A stretch of 64,000 nt of DNA from Cupriavidus lacunae (GCF_003353055.1 NZ_QKWJ01000004.1:124001-188000), one strand, 5' to 3'; shown: positions 1-9,042, counted from the stretch's first letter. Numbers and translations: made by a program. Notes: a model not told the origin generated them from the sequence alone.

Positions 1-304
1 TTGCGACGGCGACGCGCTCGCCGGTGCCGAGCTCCCGAAAGGGATGCAGTGCCGCGGGACGGGGCCCGCCGAAGAGCTGGTCCCATGCATCGGAGCCGAA
101 GCCGCAGACACAGGACAGGTTGCCGCCCGGCACGCGATGACCGACGGCGCGCACCAGGGCGGCAACGTCGGCACACCACGCGCGGATGGTGTCGGCGTGG
201 GCGTCGCCGTCATTGAGCGTCGCTACGATGAATATCGCGCTGCGGGTGACGGTGCCGGAAACGGCTTGCGGTTCGGGGACATAAGTAGGCATCGGGTTCT
301 TCAT
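1..304 (-). CDS. DyP-type heme peroxidase, N-terminal part (runs off window)
   Basis: The reverse strand encodes about 101 residues from an ATG at 304 to the window edge. Family-typical stretches are AIFIVATLND near residue 24, GGNLSCVCGFGSDAWDQLFG near residue 62 and GPRPAALHPF shortly after, as in the N-terminal ferredoxin-like half of YfeX-like DyP peroxidases, which oxidise substrates with H2O2 using heme. The heme-ligand half lies outside the window. A second ATG at 292 (MPTYVPEPQ) is an equally good start, since neither has a strong ribosome site. An inverted repeat at 311-325 sits just upstream. Family call is firm; the exact start is not. Confidence 0.85.
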   Translation of the reverse strand, partial: MKNPMPTYVPEPQAVSGTVTRSAIFIVATLNDGDAHADTIRAWCADVAALVRAVGHRVPGGNLSCVCGFGSDAWDQLFGGPRPAALHPFRELGTGERVAVA

Positions 305-310
305 TTTTTT

Positions 311-325
311 AAACCGATACGGTTT
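311..325. promoter_or_regulatory. Palindrome AAACCG-ATA-CGGTTT, candidate operator
   Basis: A perfect 6-bp inverted repeat with a 3-nt centre lies 6 bp upstream of the peroxidase ATG at 304. Short symmetric sites of this kind are typical of TetR- or MarR-type repressors. No such regulator is visible next to it, so the role is inferred from position and symmetry alone. Confidence 0.4.
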
Positions 326-537
326 GCGGGCAAACGGAAGGGAATGGAATGCGTAAGCCTACACGAATTATGTGGCTTCCCTGGCCTTCGGTTTCTCCGG
401 ACCACGCCGTCGTCCGGATTGTGCGGGCGGTGACCGCATGAAGGAAAACCTGCTTCGCGTCGCGCGAACCAGATGAGGGTGTAGGGCTGGCGCCGAACAG
501 GTACGGCCGGGGGGCATTGCCGCGGCGTTGCACGGAC

Positions 538-574
538 CCCGCTGACAGAGGCCGCTGCCACCTCTGTCAGCGGG
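538..574. repeat. 14-bp perfect inverted repeat (strong hairpin)
   Basis: CCCGCTGACAGAGG (538-551) pairs perfectly with 561-574 across a 9-nt loop. No T tract follows on either strand and no annotated gene ends here, so an ordinary terminator is not obvious. It may be a repeat element or a terminator left from a lost gene. Confidence 0.5.
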
Positions 575-966
575 CCGGGCCGCTCCCCTCCTGACCTCGA
601 CTCGCCCCTCGCAAGAGGCAGGCAATGCCGAGGCTTGGCACATTTGCCCCGACTCTCGTGGAATACGGCTTTGGAAGCCCCTGGCGGGGCCATTGTTATG
701 TGGCCGAAGTGCGGGCAAATGATGGCCATGATGGTATCGAAACCGTACAAAAGTCATACCCTGCTAATCAGCAGGGTGCCTTTCAAGGCGCATGGGCTTG
801 AGCGGCGCCATTAAAGGCTCTCCGGCTTGCGAGCCTTGCACGGTTTTATCGATGCCAGCACTGTACATGCGCTGGCGCGTGGTCTAGTCTTCACGTTGAC
901 CCGCGTTCGGGTGAGGCGGGCCGAAGGGGCTAATCAAAGCGCCAGTATCGGGGGGTCTGGACTGCC

Positions 967-1554
967 ATGAGTATCGAGATCGGAAAAGACATCACCGGGT
1001 TTGCCGACCAACTGCTGGACGCCGTGTTCCTGGTCGACACCGGCGGCCGCATCCAGTATGTCAGTGCGGCCTGCGAGGGCATTTTTGGCTATAAGCCGAG
1101 GGATATGACGGGCGAGTACGTCATCGATCTCGTCATGCCTGCAGACCAGGACCGGACCATTGCCGAGGCCAAGCAGGTCATGTCCGGGCAGAAGCGGATC
1201 GGCTTTGAAAACCGTTATCGCCACAAGAACGGCAGTGCCGTCCATATCATGTGGTCTGCCGGATGGCTCCAGTCGGAACGGCTGCGGGTCGGGGTTGCCC
1301 GCGATATCACGGCGCTGAAGAAGGATCGCGTGCTGGACCTGGGCCTGGCGCTTTCGTCGGTGCCGCTGGCACCCCACGAGCAGAAGGTCTTGCGGCTGCT
1401 GTTGACCGATGCATCGGAAAAGCAGATCGCCCAGCGCCTCGGGCTGGCGGTTTCAACGACCCATTCCTATGTGACCGGCATCTTCCGGAAATTCGGCGTC
1501 AGGGGCCGTGCCGGATTGATGAGCCTGTGGCTGGAGAACCTGACCAGGGATTAG
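967..1554 (+). CDS. PAS domain / LuxR-type HTH transcriptional regulator
   Basis: 195 residues. An N-terminal PAS fold (about residues 8-115, with LDAVFLVDTGGRIQYVSAA and ENRYRHKNGSAVHIMW) is followed by a short linker and a GerE/LuxR helix-turn-helix (about 132-192, with KQIAQRLGLAVSTTHSYVTG). There is no receiver domain, so it probably senses a small ligand, redox state or heme through PAS rather than being phosphorylated. It stands alone, divergent from the peroxidase and convergent with the binding-protein gene downstream, with a strong hairpin after it. The target genes and the signal cannot be read from the sequence. Confidence 0.85.
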   Translation: MSIEIGKDITGFADQLLDAVFLVDTGGRIQYVSAACEGIFGYKPRDMTGEYVIDLVMPADQDRTIAEAKQVMSGQKRIGFENRYRHKNGSAVHIMWSAGWLQSERLRVGVARDITALKKDRVLDLGLALSSVPLAPHEQKVLRLLLTDASEKQIAQRLGLAVSTTHSYVTGIFRKFGVRGRAGLMSLWLENLTRD

Positions 1555-1598
1555 CGGTAGCGGAAAGCCGAACGCTTGCCCGGGCTCAACTGCTCATT

Positions 1599-1641
1599 AC
1601 AAAGCACAGGTTGTATTTCTTGAATACAACCTGTGCTTTGT
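1599..1641. terminator. Bidirectional hairpin, 19-bp perfect stem
   Basis: A stem of 19 perfect base pairs (1599-1617 with 1623-1641) closes a 5-nt loop TCTTG. It sits between two convergent genes ending at 1554 and 1705, the expected place for a shared terminator. The stem is unusually long and AT-containing for this genome, and a clear T run after it is missing. Confidence 0.65.
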
Positions 1642-1704
1642 GCTTGTCAGAAACCTTCGCTGCGCGGTTCATAGACCGCTCAGGCCTCCCTGTCAGGGCC
1701 GCCG

Positions 1705-2946
1705 TCAACGCCTGAGCAGCGGACACTGCGACTTCGACACCGGCATGAACGCCTGCTCGCCCGGCACCGTGGCCAGCACCTTGTAGTAGTCCCACGGGTA
1801 CTTGGATTCGGCCGGCGTCTTGACCTCGAACAGATACATATCGTGGATCATGCGGCCGTCTTCGCGGATGCGGCCGTTCCTGGCGAAGAAGTCGTTGATC
1901 GGCATCGACTTCATCTTCTTCATCACCGCCGCGGTTTCGTCGGTGCCCGCAGCCTGCACGGCCTTCAGGTAGTGCGTCACCGATGAATACGCCCCTGCCT
2001 GGCTCATGTTGGGCATCTTCCTGAGCTTGTCGAAATAGCGGCGCGACCAGGCACGGGTGGCATCGTTCAGGTCCCAGTAGAAAGCCTCGGTCAGCACCAG
2101 CCCGGCCGCGGTCTTCAGGCCGATGGCGTGGATATCGTTGATATAGAGCAGCAGGCCCGCCATGCGCTGCGTGTTGTTGCGGGTCAGGCCGAATTCCGAG
2201 GCGGCCTTGATCGCGTTGACGGTGTCGCCGCCGGCATTGGCCAGGCCCACCACCTGGGCCTTGCTGGCCTGCGCCTGCAGCAGGTAGGAGGCAAAGTCGC
2301 TGGTGCCCAGCGGATGGCGCGCGGCGCCCAGCACTTTGCCGCCGGTCTCGTTGATGACCGCGGTGGCCGATTCCTGCAGCGTGTGCCCGAAGGCGTAGTC
2401 CGCCGTCAGGAAGAACCATGTCTTGCCGCCACGCTGCACCATGGCGCGCGCCGTGGTGTTGGCCAGCGCGTAGGTGTCATAGGCGTAGTGCACTGACACC
2501 GGCGTGCACAGGTCGTTGGTGATGCGTTCGGTGCCCGGGCCGGAGAACACCACGATGCGGTTCTTCTGCTTGGCCACCTCCAGCACCGCGAGCGCCGGCG
2601 CCGACGCGGCCACGTCGAGGATGGCGTCGACATTGGCGGTGTCGAACCACTCGCGCGCCTTGTTGGCGGCGATGTCGGCCTTGTTCTGGTGATCGACCAC
2701 CACCAGCTCGATCTTCTTGCCCAGCACCTTGCCGCCGAAATCGTCGATGGCCATCTGCGCGGCGGTGGCGCTGCCGCGGCCGGTGACATCGGCATACAGG
2801 CCGCTCATGTCGAGCAGCATGCCGATCTTGACGACGTCGTCGGAGACGGCGGCCCTGGGCTGGGCTGGGGCATTGCCGCAGGCAAGCGCCGCGGCGAAGG
2901 CGAGGGCGCTGGCGGCAATGCGGCGGATCGCGTGGCGATGGTTCAT
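1705..2946 (-). CDS. Branched-chain amino-acid-type ABC transporter substrate-binding protein
   Basis: 413 residues with a Sec signal peptide (about 1-28, ending near GNAPAQ) and a type I periplasmic binding fold (Peripla_BP_6, LivK-like): VVKIGMLLDMSGLYADVTG near the mature N-terminus and FFLTADYAFGHTLQESA in the middle. Such proteins capture amino acids, amides or aromatic acids for Liv-type ABC transporters. No permease or ATPase gene is adjacent. It lies 28 bp downstream of the cyclase-family gene on the same strand, probably one transcript, so the ligand may be related to that enzyme's substrate. The ATG at 2946 has a GGAGACACC ribosome site. Confidence 0.85.
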   Translation of the reverse strand: MNHRHAIRRIAASALAFAAALACGNAPAQPRAAVSDDVVKIGMLLDMSGLYADVTGRGSATAAQMAIDDFGGKVLGKKIELVVVDHQNKADIAANKAREWFDTANVDAILDVAASAPALAVLEVAKQKNRIVVFSGPGTERITNDLCTPVSVHYAYDTYALANTTARAMVQRGGKTWFFLTADYAFGHTLQESATAVINETGGKVLGAARHPLGTSDFASYLLQAQASKAQVVGLANAGGDTVNAIKAASEFGLTRNNTQRMAGLLLYINDIHAIGLKTAAGLVLTEAFYWDLNDATRAWSRRYFDKLRKMPNMSQAGAYSSVTHYLKAVQAAGTDETAAVMKKMKSMPINDFFARNGRIREDGRMIHDMYLFEVKTPAESKYPWDYYKVLATVPGEQAFMPVSKSQCPLLRR

Positions 2947-2974
2947 GGTGTCTCCCTGGTCTATTGTTGTTGGC

Positions 2975-4030
2975 TCAAACTGTGGCGATGGGCGTGACCG
3001 GCGAGCCCACCGCGCCGGGCAGGCGCAGCGGCGGGGCGGTCAGCTGGAAGCGTGTGCGGCCGTTGGCGCGCAGCCAGTCCGCCAGTTCGCGCAGGTACCA
3101 CAGCTCGCCCAGCGGCAGGCCCAGCTTGAACAGGCAGTGGTGGTGCAACGGCAGCAGCGGGTGGCTTTTGTCACCATCGGGTGCGGGGCGTGCCGGATAG
3201 CGTTCCACCGCGTAGTTGTCGGCGATCAGCGCGGCGATGCCGGCATCGGTAATCCAGTTCAGCAACTTGTCGTCGCGGCCATCAAGCGCGCAGCAGCTGT
3301 GGTGTAGCACGGCTTCGTCGGGTTCCCGCTGCATCGACAGCACCACCTCGGCAAAGCCGGTGCGCAGCAGCAGCATGTCGCCGCGTTCGACTTCCACCTT
3401 GCCGGCCTCCAGCGCGTGCATCAGGTCGTCGTAGCCGACATTGCGGAAGTCCATGCCGAAGGTGTGCGCCAGGTCCACCAGCACGCCGCGCCCCTGCATG
3501 CCCTTGACCGCGAAGTTCTCGATGCCCAGCGCGTGCGCGGCGCTGTGGTCGTGGCCGCAGGGGTGCGCGGCGAAGTTGTCGTCTTCGGCATAGTCCACCG
3601 GGCCGACGATATGCTCGTTGGCGCGATAGCCGTTGTAGTAGACGCGCTCCGGCCGGCCGTCGCCGTCGGCATCGAACAGCGCGCCCACATGCGCCAGCGC
3701 ATCCCATTGCGTGCTGTACTGCAGGCACAGCAGCACCTGGTCGTCGCTGATGACATCGGTGGCGGCCGGGTCCACCTTGGCCAGCGGGAAATTGGTGTAG
3801 GGCGTGTCGTCGCGGAAGGTGGGCCGCAGCACCGGCGGGTGCCGGCGCGGGTTGAGCTTGCTGCCGCCAGGGTAGTCCAGCGGCAGCGACAGGCAGAAGC
3901 TGATACCGGCCTGCACCTCGCGCGCGCCTTTGACGACCTGTTCCGGGCCGATCAGGTTGGTGCGGCCGAGCTGGTCATCGGGGCCGAAGTCACCCCAGTT
4001 CGAACCTTGCGGACGTTGCTTCCAGCGCAT
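2975..4030 (-). CDS. Cyclase family protein (kynurenine-formamidase-like metal hydrolase)
   Basis: 351 residues, matching the PF04199 cyclase family that includes KynB-type formamidases and other metal-dependent amide or lactone hydrolases. The region around QWDALAHVGALFDADG corresponds to the family's metal-binding HxGTHxD segment, and GRGVLVDLAHTFG and GDMLLLRTGFAEVVL are family-typical. Part of the usual GTHID signature is replaced by AHVG, seen also in the longer members of the family. An AGGAGG ribosome site precedes ATG 4030. It is the first gene of a pair with the Liv-type binding protein, suggesting uptake and hydrolysis of one compound. The substrate is unknown. Confidence 0.8.
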   Translation of the reverse strand: MRWKQRPQGSNWGDFGPDDQLGRTNLIGPEQVVKGAREVQAGISFCLSLPLDYPGGSKLNPRRHPPVLRPTFRDDTPYTNFPLAKVDPAATDVISDDQVLLCLQYSTQWDALAHVGALFDADGDGRPERVYYNGYRANEHIVGPVDYAEDDNFAAHPCGHDHSAAHALGIENFAVKGMQGRGVLVDLAHTFGMDFRNVGYDDLMHALEAGKVEVERGDMLLLRTGFAEVVLSMQREPDEAVLHHSCCALDGRDDKLLNWITDAGIAALIADNYAVERYPARPAPDGDKSHPLLPLHHHCLFKLGLPLGELWYLRELADWLRANGRTRFQLTAPPLRLPGAVGSPVTPIATV

Positions 4031-4273
4031 GAGTCATGCCTCCTGTCGTATGCGTGGCCGAGGGGAGCGGCCGGGTGGTGTGGGTCGTAAGCGGGGCGCG
4101 CGCGAGGCGCCTGGCCACGCGGGGCGTCTTTATCCGCCTCACGTGGCGTGAAACCGGTTGCATACTTATAGGCGATGTCGCGGGGCGCGGTCATTCTGCG
4201 GTGCAGCAGAATATCGGCTGCCCGGCTTTTCGCCGAGGGCGCCTGGCGGACCTGAGCTCAGGCACTGACGGCG

Positions 4274-4498
4274 TTACGTGCGCCCGCGCAACGGCTTGAG
4301 CAGATGCGACAGACCGTTGTGATCCAGCTCGTGCATCAGCGCCAGCAGCGCGCCGATCTGCCCCGGCGGGAAGCCCTCGCGGGCGAACCAGTTCAGGTAG
4401 TTGCCCGGCAGGTCGGCGATCACCGTGCCTTTGTGCTTTCCAAAGGGCATGGTGACGGTGACCAGCCGCTTGAGGGCGTCGGCGTCGAAATCGGTCAT
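4274..4498 (-). CDS. DUF3820 family protein
   Basis: 74 residues starting MTDFDADALKRLVTVTMPFG and containing the family hallmark MPFGKHKGTVIADLP followed by YLNWFAREGFPPGQIG. The fold is small and often linked to nucleic-acid enzymes (it resembles a segment found with exonucleases), but no function is established here. I chose the ATG at 4498 because the conserved domain begins there; the upstream extension is low-complexity and overlaps the LysR gene. It lies downstream of that LysR gene in the same direction. Confidence 0.75.
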   Translation of the reverse strand: MTDFDADALKRLVTVTMPFGKHKGTVIADLPGNYLNWFAREGFPPGQIGALLALMHELDHNGLSHLLKPLRGRT

Positions 4499-4572
4499 GG
4501 GTGGCGGTAAGTCGGAAGGGTCAACGCTATCACAGTCGCGGCATGCCGCCACGCACGGCGGTGAGAGCGGGG

Positions 4573-5499
4573 TCAGGCTCCGGGTTTGAGCGGGCGGGTT
4601 CTTGCCGCGGTGGCTTCTTCCACAGCCGCGCGCACGCATTCGGCCAGCAACTCTGACGCCCGGGTGCGGGCCGCACGGGCCGTGCGTGCGATCACCAGCG
4701 GCTGGCGCACGGTGTCTTCCCGTATCGGCTTTTCCACGACGGCGCTGACCTGGGAGGACGCGGGCGCCTGCGTGATCAGCAGCGCCGCGCCCAGTCCGTT
4801 CGCCACCATGCCGCGCGCCAGTTCCAGCGAAGTGGCGCGGTAGCGCACCTCGGGCTGCAGCCCGAATTGCCAGAACGGCGCCATCAGGAATTCACGGCTG
4901 TGCGGCAGGTCGATCAGGATCAGCGGTTCCTGCGCCAGCTCGTGCAGCGACACGCTGCCTTTGCGCCTGGCCAGCCGCGAGCCCGCGGGCAGCAGGCCGT
5001 AGGGCCGCAGCTCTGCCAGCAGTTCGCGCTCGATGTCGTCGGGCATGCCTACGTCGTAGGTGAGCGCCAGTTCGATCTGGCCGCCATGCAGCCAGTCTTC
5101 CAGCTGGGCGAGGTCTCCTTCGACAAAGCGTACCGCCAGCCTTGGATAACGCTCGCGCGCAAGGCGCAGCACCACTGGCAGGTAGACCGGGGCCAGCGTG
5201 CGGAAGACGCCGATCTGCACTTCGCCCGCCGCGGCATCGCCGCTCTTGTCCACTTCAAAGGCCGTGGCCGCCCCAAGGATGTGGCGCGCTTCGGCCAGCT
5301 TGCGCACGCCGAAGCGGGTCAGGGTCATCTTTGCGCCGACATCGCGGGCAAACAGGGCTTCCTCGAACAGCGTCTCCAGTTCGCGGATGGCGACGGAGAT
5401 GGAGGGCTGCGAGACATTCAGCAGCCGCGCCGCCGCCGTGGTGCTGCCCGTTTCCGCCGCCGCGGCGAAGTAGCGCAGCAGCCGCAAGGAGACACGCAT
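4573..5499 (-). CDS. LysR-family transcriptional regulator
   Basis: 308 residues with an N-terminal winged HTH (residues 1-62; LLRYFAAAAETGSTTAAARLLNVSQPSIS) and a LysR substrate-binding domain (about 88-295; GEVQIGVFRTLAPVYLPVVL). It is divergent from the CoA-transferase/acyl-CoA dehydrogenase pair, separated by 115 bp, so the likely target is that operon, with the CoA-ester or free acid it degrades as inducer. Start ATG at 5499. Confidence 0.9.
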   Translation of the reverse strand: MRVSLRLLRYFAAAAETGSTTAAARLLNVSQPSISVAIRELETLFEEALFARDVGAKMTLTRFGVRKLAEARHILGAATAFEVDKSGDAAAGEVQIGVFRTLAPVYLPVVLRLARERYPRLAVRFVEGDLAQLEDWLHGGQIELALTYDVGMPDDIERELLAELRPYGLLPAGSRLARRKGSVSLHELAQEPLILIDLPHSREFLMAPFWQFGLQPEVRYRATSLELARGMVANGLGAALLITQAPASSQVSAVVEKPIREDTVRQPLVIARTARAARTRASELLAECVRAAVEEATAARTRPLKPGA

Positions 5500-5614
5500 C
5501 AGAAAATCCTATAGGTGCTAGTCGAATTCCATATTTTACTTGATAGCCAGCGCTGCGCAGAATCGAGTCACTGAAACGCAAGCCCGCGGGTTTGCAAGCT
5601 TTGGAGGAGCTGCC

Positions 5615-6808
5615 GTGACCCATTCCGATCTGCCGCTGGCCGACATCCGCGTGATCGATTTCTCGCGTGTGCTGGCGGGCCCTTACTGCACCGCGCTGCT
5701 CGGCGATCTCGGCGCCGAGGTGATCAAGATCGAGCCGCCGGGCGGCGACGACTACCGCGCGGTCGGCCCCTTTGTCGATGGCAAGAGCGGCCTGTTCTCC
5801 GCCATGAACCGCAACAAGCAGAGCACCGTGATCGACCTGAAGACGGCAGCGGGCCTGGAACTGGCGCGCTCGCTTTGCGCCCGCGCCGACGTAGTGGTGG
5901 AAAACTTCCGCCCGGGCGTGGCCGACAAGCTGGGCATCGGCTACGAGGCGCTGCGCGCGCTGAATCCGTCGCTGGTCTATGCCAGCGTGTCGGGCTTCGG
6001 CCAGACCGGGCCGGAATCGCACCGGCCCGCCTACGACATCATCCTGCAGGCGATGTGCGGGCTGATGGATGCCACCGGCGCCCCGGACGGCGCCCCGACC
6101 ATGCTGGGCGAGGCCGTCTCCGATGCCGTCAGCGGCCTGTTCGCCTCATGGGGCGTGCTGGCCGCGCTGCTGGCGCGCGAGAAGACCGGGCGGGGCACGC
6201 ATGTCGATGTCTCGATGTTCGACGCCACGCTGAGCCTGAGCGCCACCCTGGTCGCGCGCTATGCCGCGACCGGCCTGGCGCCGCGGCGGGTGGGCAACCG
6301 CCACCCCTCGTCCGCGCCATTTGGCGCGTACCGCGCCGCGGACGGCTTCTATGTGGTGGCGGTGTTGAACAACAAGCTGTTCCAGGCGCTGGCCAATGCC
6401 ATCGGCCGCCCGGAGATGGCGCAGGACCCGCGCTTTGCCGACGACGAAACGCGTTGCCGCTTCGAGAGCGAACTGCGCGCCGGCCTGGAAGCCTGGTCGG
6501 CAAGCCGGTCAGTGGCCGAGGTGAACCGCCTGCTGAGCGAGGCGGGCATTCCCGTTGCCCCGATCCGCAATGTCAAGGAGGCGCTGGAAAGCGAGCATGC
6601 CGTCCATCGCGGCTTGCTTACCGAAGTGCCCGGGCTGGACGGCGCCACCGTGCGGCTGCCCTCGCAGCCGGTGAAGTTTTCGGGCTATGGCGCCAACCGT
6701 GTGACGCCTGCGCCGTCGCTGGGTGAGCACACCGAGGCCATCCTCGCAGAGTTGGCGAGTGCTGCCGCGCATCCGCAAGCTTTCAGCAAGGAGAAACAAC
6801 ATGCTTAA
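5615..6808 (+). CDS. Class III CoA-transferase (CaiB/BaiF family)
   Basis: 397 residues from GTG at 5615, preceded by GGAGGAG at 5603-5609; the frame stays open further upstream but that part lacks homology. The start LADIRVIDFSRVLAGPYCTALLGDLGAEVIKIE is diagnostic of the family, and PAYDIILQA contains the aspartate used for the CoA-thioester intermediate. These enzymes move CoA from an acyl-CoA donor to a carboxylic acid. The gene overlaps the next one by 8 bp, so translation is coupled, and the product probably activates the acid that the dehydrogenase then oxidises. The acid's identity is not visible. Confidence 0.9.
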   Translation: MTHSDLPLADIRVIDFSRVLAGPYCTALLGDLGAEVIKIEPPGGDDYRAVGPFVDGKSGLFSAMNRNKQSTVIDLKTAAGLELARSLCARADVVVENFRPGVADKLGIGYEALRALNPSLVYASVSGFGQTGPESHRPAYDIILQAMCGLMDATGAPDGAPTMLGEAVSDAVSGLFASWGVLAALLAREKTGRGTHVDVSMFDATLSLSATLVARYAATGLAPRRVGNRHPSSAPFGAYRAADGFYVVAVLNNKLFQALANAIGRPEMAQDPRFADDETRCRFESELRAGLEAWSASRSVAEVNRLLSEAGIPVAPIRNVKEALESEHAVHRGLLTEVPGLDGATVRLPSQPVKFSGYGANRVTPAPSLGEHTEAILAELASAAAHPQAFSKEKQHA

Positions 6809-7940
6809 ACGACTGGGCGTCGAGCCGGGCGATCTGGAAATCGCCGATGCCATTGGCCGCTTCGCGCAAAGCGAACTGGCGCCGAGGGCAGCCGAAGTGG
6901 ACCGCGCGGAAGCTTCCACCACGCGCTATGTGCCGCAGCTCGCCGAACTCGGCCTGATGGGGATGAACCTGCCGGAACGCTGGGGCGGCACCGACACCTC
7001 GCCGGTGGCGCTGATCCTGTCACTGGCGGAGATTGCCAGGGCTTGTGCCTCGACCTCGTCGATGATCGGCGCGCACTACCTGGCCACCGATTCCATCCTG
7101 ATCGGCGGCGACGACAGCCTGCGTGAGCGCTACCTGCCTGGCGCGGCCGCCGGCACCCGGCTGGGCGCCTTCGCGCTGACCGAACCGCGCGCCGGCTCCA
7201 ATCCCGCCGACATGGCCACGCGCGCCACGCCGGAAGGCGATGGCTACCGGCTGCGCGGGGTCAAGCACTTCATCTCCAACGCCGATGCGGCGGACTTTAT
7301 CGTGGTCTACGCCAAGACCGATCCCGCCGCGGGCACGCGCGGCATCAGCGCCTTTGTGGTGGACCGGCACAGCGAAGGCGTGGAGATCGCGCCCGCCGAG
7401 AAACTGATGGGCATTCGCGGCGCGCCGGCCCACGAGGTGGCGCTGGACTGCTTCGTGCCCGCCGCCAACCGGCTGGGGCCGGAGGGCACGGGCTTTCGCA
7501 CCGCGATGAAGGTGCTGGACAACAGCCGCCTGGACGTGGCTGCCACCTGCCTGGGCATTGCCGAGGCGGCGCTGGCCTGCGCGGTGGAATGGGCCCGGCA
7601 GCGCCAGGTAGGCGGCGAGCCGCTGGCGCGCAAGCAAGGCCTGCAATGGATGTTCGCGGACATGCGCATGCGGCTGGAGGCAGCCTGGCTGCTGACCCTG
7701 CAGGCCGCGGCGCGGCGCCGGGACGGCGAGCCCTTCACCGAGCAGGCATCGATGGCCAAGCTCTATGCCTCGGAGATGGTCGGGTTTGTCACCGATACCG
7801 CGCTGCAGATCCACGGCGGCTATGGCTTCACGCGCGAAATGCCGCTGGAGCGCCTGGTGCGCGATGCGCGGATCCTGCGCATCTACGAGGGCTCATCGGA
7901 AATCCAGCGCACGGTGATCGCGCGCGCGGTGCTGGCGTAA
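6801..7940 (+). CDS. Acyl-CoA dehydrogenase
   Basis: 379 residues from ATG 6801 (AAGGAG at 6788), overlapping the CoA-transferase stop. Landmarks are AFALTEPRAGSNPADMATRA (flavin- and substrate-binding), QIHGGYGFTREMPLERLVRDA and the C-terminal IYEGSSEIQRTVIAR, whose first glutamate is at the catalytic-base position of short/branched-chain acyl-CoA dehydrogenases. FAD-dependent alpha,beta-oxidation of an acyl-CoA formed by the upstream transferase is the natural reading. A mutated copy of its last ~80 bp lies about 2 kb downstream (9863-9955). Confidence 0.93.
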   Translation: MLKRLGVEPGDLEIADAIGRFAQSELAPRAAEVDRAEASTTRYVPQLAELGLMGMNLPERWGGTDTSPVALILSLAEIARACASTSSMIGAHYLATDSILIGGDDSLRERYLPGAAAGTRLGAFALTEPRAGSNPADMATRATPEGDGYRLRGVKHFISNADAADFIVVYAKTDPAAGTRGISAFVVDRHSEGVEIAPAEKLMGIRGAPAHEVALDCFVPAANRLGPEGTGFRTAMKVLDNSRLDVAATCLGIAEAALACAVEWARQRQVGGEPLARKQGLQWMFADMRMRLEAAWLLTLQAAARRRDGEPFTEQASMAKLYASEMVGFVTDTALQIHGGYGFTREMPLERLVRDARILRIYEGSSEIQRTVIARAVLA

Positions 7941-7970
7941 GCGCTGCCGGATAGCCTACGGCGGGGGCGC

Positions 7971-8978
7971 TCAGGGTGCCCAGGAATCCCGCACTTCTGC
8001 AGCCAGTTCATTGGCGCGCCCTTGGTAGCGTGGCGAGAAATGAAACGGTGTCACCGCGCGGGCACCTACGCAGCGCGCGATCAGTCCGGCCTGGGCAGCG
8101 GTGAGGTGGTTCTTGCGCAGGCCGTGTGCCCGGTCGACATCCAGGAACACGCTCTCGATGAACAGCTGGTCGACGCCTTGCATCAGTTGCGACAGCGCTT
8201 GCACGTTCTCGCTGGTATAGCGCAGGTCGGTAACGTAGCCGATGCGCTGGCCGGGCTCGACATCCAGGATCAGCCGACTCAGCTCGCCGACTGTTCGCGT
8301 CGCTGCATGGTCACCGCTCCGGTCCCGCCACTGGACAAGAATCGGCGCATCGCCGGCTGCCCCGGTCAGGACGGCATGCTTGAGTTCGCGCAGCCAGGCG
8401 CCGGTGGTCAGGCCGGATTCCGCCAGGCGTTCCTTGTTGATGCCGAGCCGGGCCTTTTCCTCCAGAAGGTAGGCCAGGCATGGAATCCCATGGTCGACAA
8501 AGCAGGCGCGCACCTGGAACGTCGGCTCGTCGTGCACGATATCGCCGGGTCTCCCGGCGGGCGCTTCGTCCGCCCTGGCAAAGCCGTGACGGCTGGAAAA
8601 GCCGGCGCGCCGCATCTGCCCGTCCAGTCCAAGTTCGACCGCTTCAATGACCAGTTCGGTCGTGTAGCGATGCACCACGTTCCACGTATAGGCAAGCAGC
8701 TTGTGCTCGACCTGTGCCAGGAATCCCGGGCCGCCGACCAGCACGATGCGTGGCTTGCGTCCGAGCAGCACTCGCAGCAGCTTGTCAAAGCCAGAGAAAT
8801 GATCCATGTGCGCATGCGTGACAAACACATGCGACAAGCGCATCAGTTCGCGCGGCATCAGCCGGGCGATGTCGCCCAGGTCGAACAGCAGCGCGCGCCG
8901 TTCGTCCAGGAAGTCTACGAACAGTCCCGGGTCGCCAAAGACATCATTGACTAGGCGGGCTTCCAGCAAGGGGCGCAT
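7971..8978 (-). CDS. RNase Z-like metallo-beta-lactamase-fold hydrolase
   Basis: 335 residues. The zinc motif THAHMDH is at residues 54-60, VTDLRYT supplies the metal-bridging aspartate further on, and TPFHFSPRYQGR near the C-terminus carries the last histidine region, as in the ElaC/RNase Z branch. It is longer than typical bacterial RNase Z and lacks an obvious exosite arm, so a tRNA-processing role is not assured; it could act on another phosphodiester. Convergent with the acyl-CoA dehydrogenase and downstream of a 114-residue hypothetical gene. Confidence 0.8.
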   Translation of the reverse strand: MRPLLEARLVNDVFGDPGLFVDFLDERRALLFDLGDIARLMPRELMRLSHVFVTHAHMDHFSGFDKLLRVLLGRKPRIVLVGGPGFLAQVEHKLLAYTWNVVHRYTTELVIEAVELGLDGQMRRAGFSSRHGFARADEAPAGRPGDIVHDEPTFQVRACFVDHGIPCLAYLLEEKARLGINKERLAESGLTTGAWLRELKHAVLTGAAGDAPILVQWRDRSGDHAATRTVGELSRLILDVEPGQRIGYVTDLRYTSENVQALSQLMQGVDQLFIESVFLDVDRAHGLRKNHLTAAQAGLIARCVGARAVTPFHFSPRYQGRANELAAEVRDSWAP

Positions 8979-9042
8979 GATCAGTTACGGTGCGACCGGC
9001 ACCAGGGCTCACATAACGGCGGGTGCCTGTCCGGGCAGCCAG

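Larger units (their letters stand above)
305..966. other. Long intergenic region with three inverted repeats
   Basis: No convincing gene lies between the peroxidase and the PAS-LuxR gene. The open frames here have no recognisable motif and poor codon bias. Three inverted repeats stand out: 311-325, 538-574 (14-bp perfect stem) and 758-777 (8-bp stem, 4-nt loop). The region must hold the promoters of both divergent flanking genes. Confidence 0.6.

Noticed and set aside
301..750. 149-codon minus-strand frame in the intergenic gap
   Set aside because: No recognisable motif, atypical codon bias, and it overlaps the peroxidase start and the hairpins.
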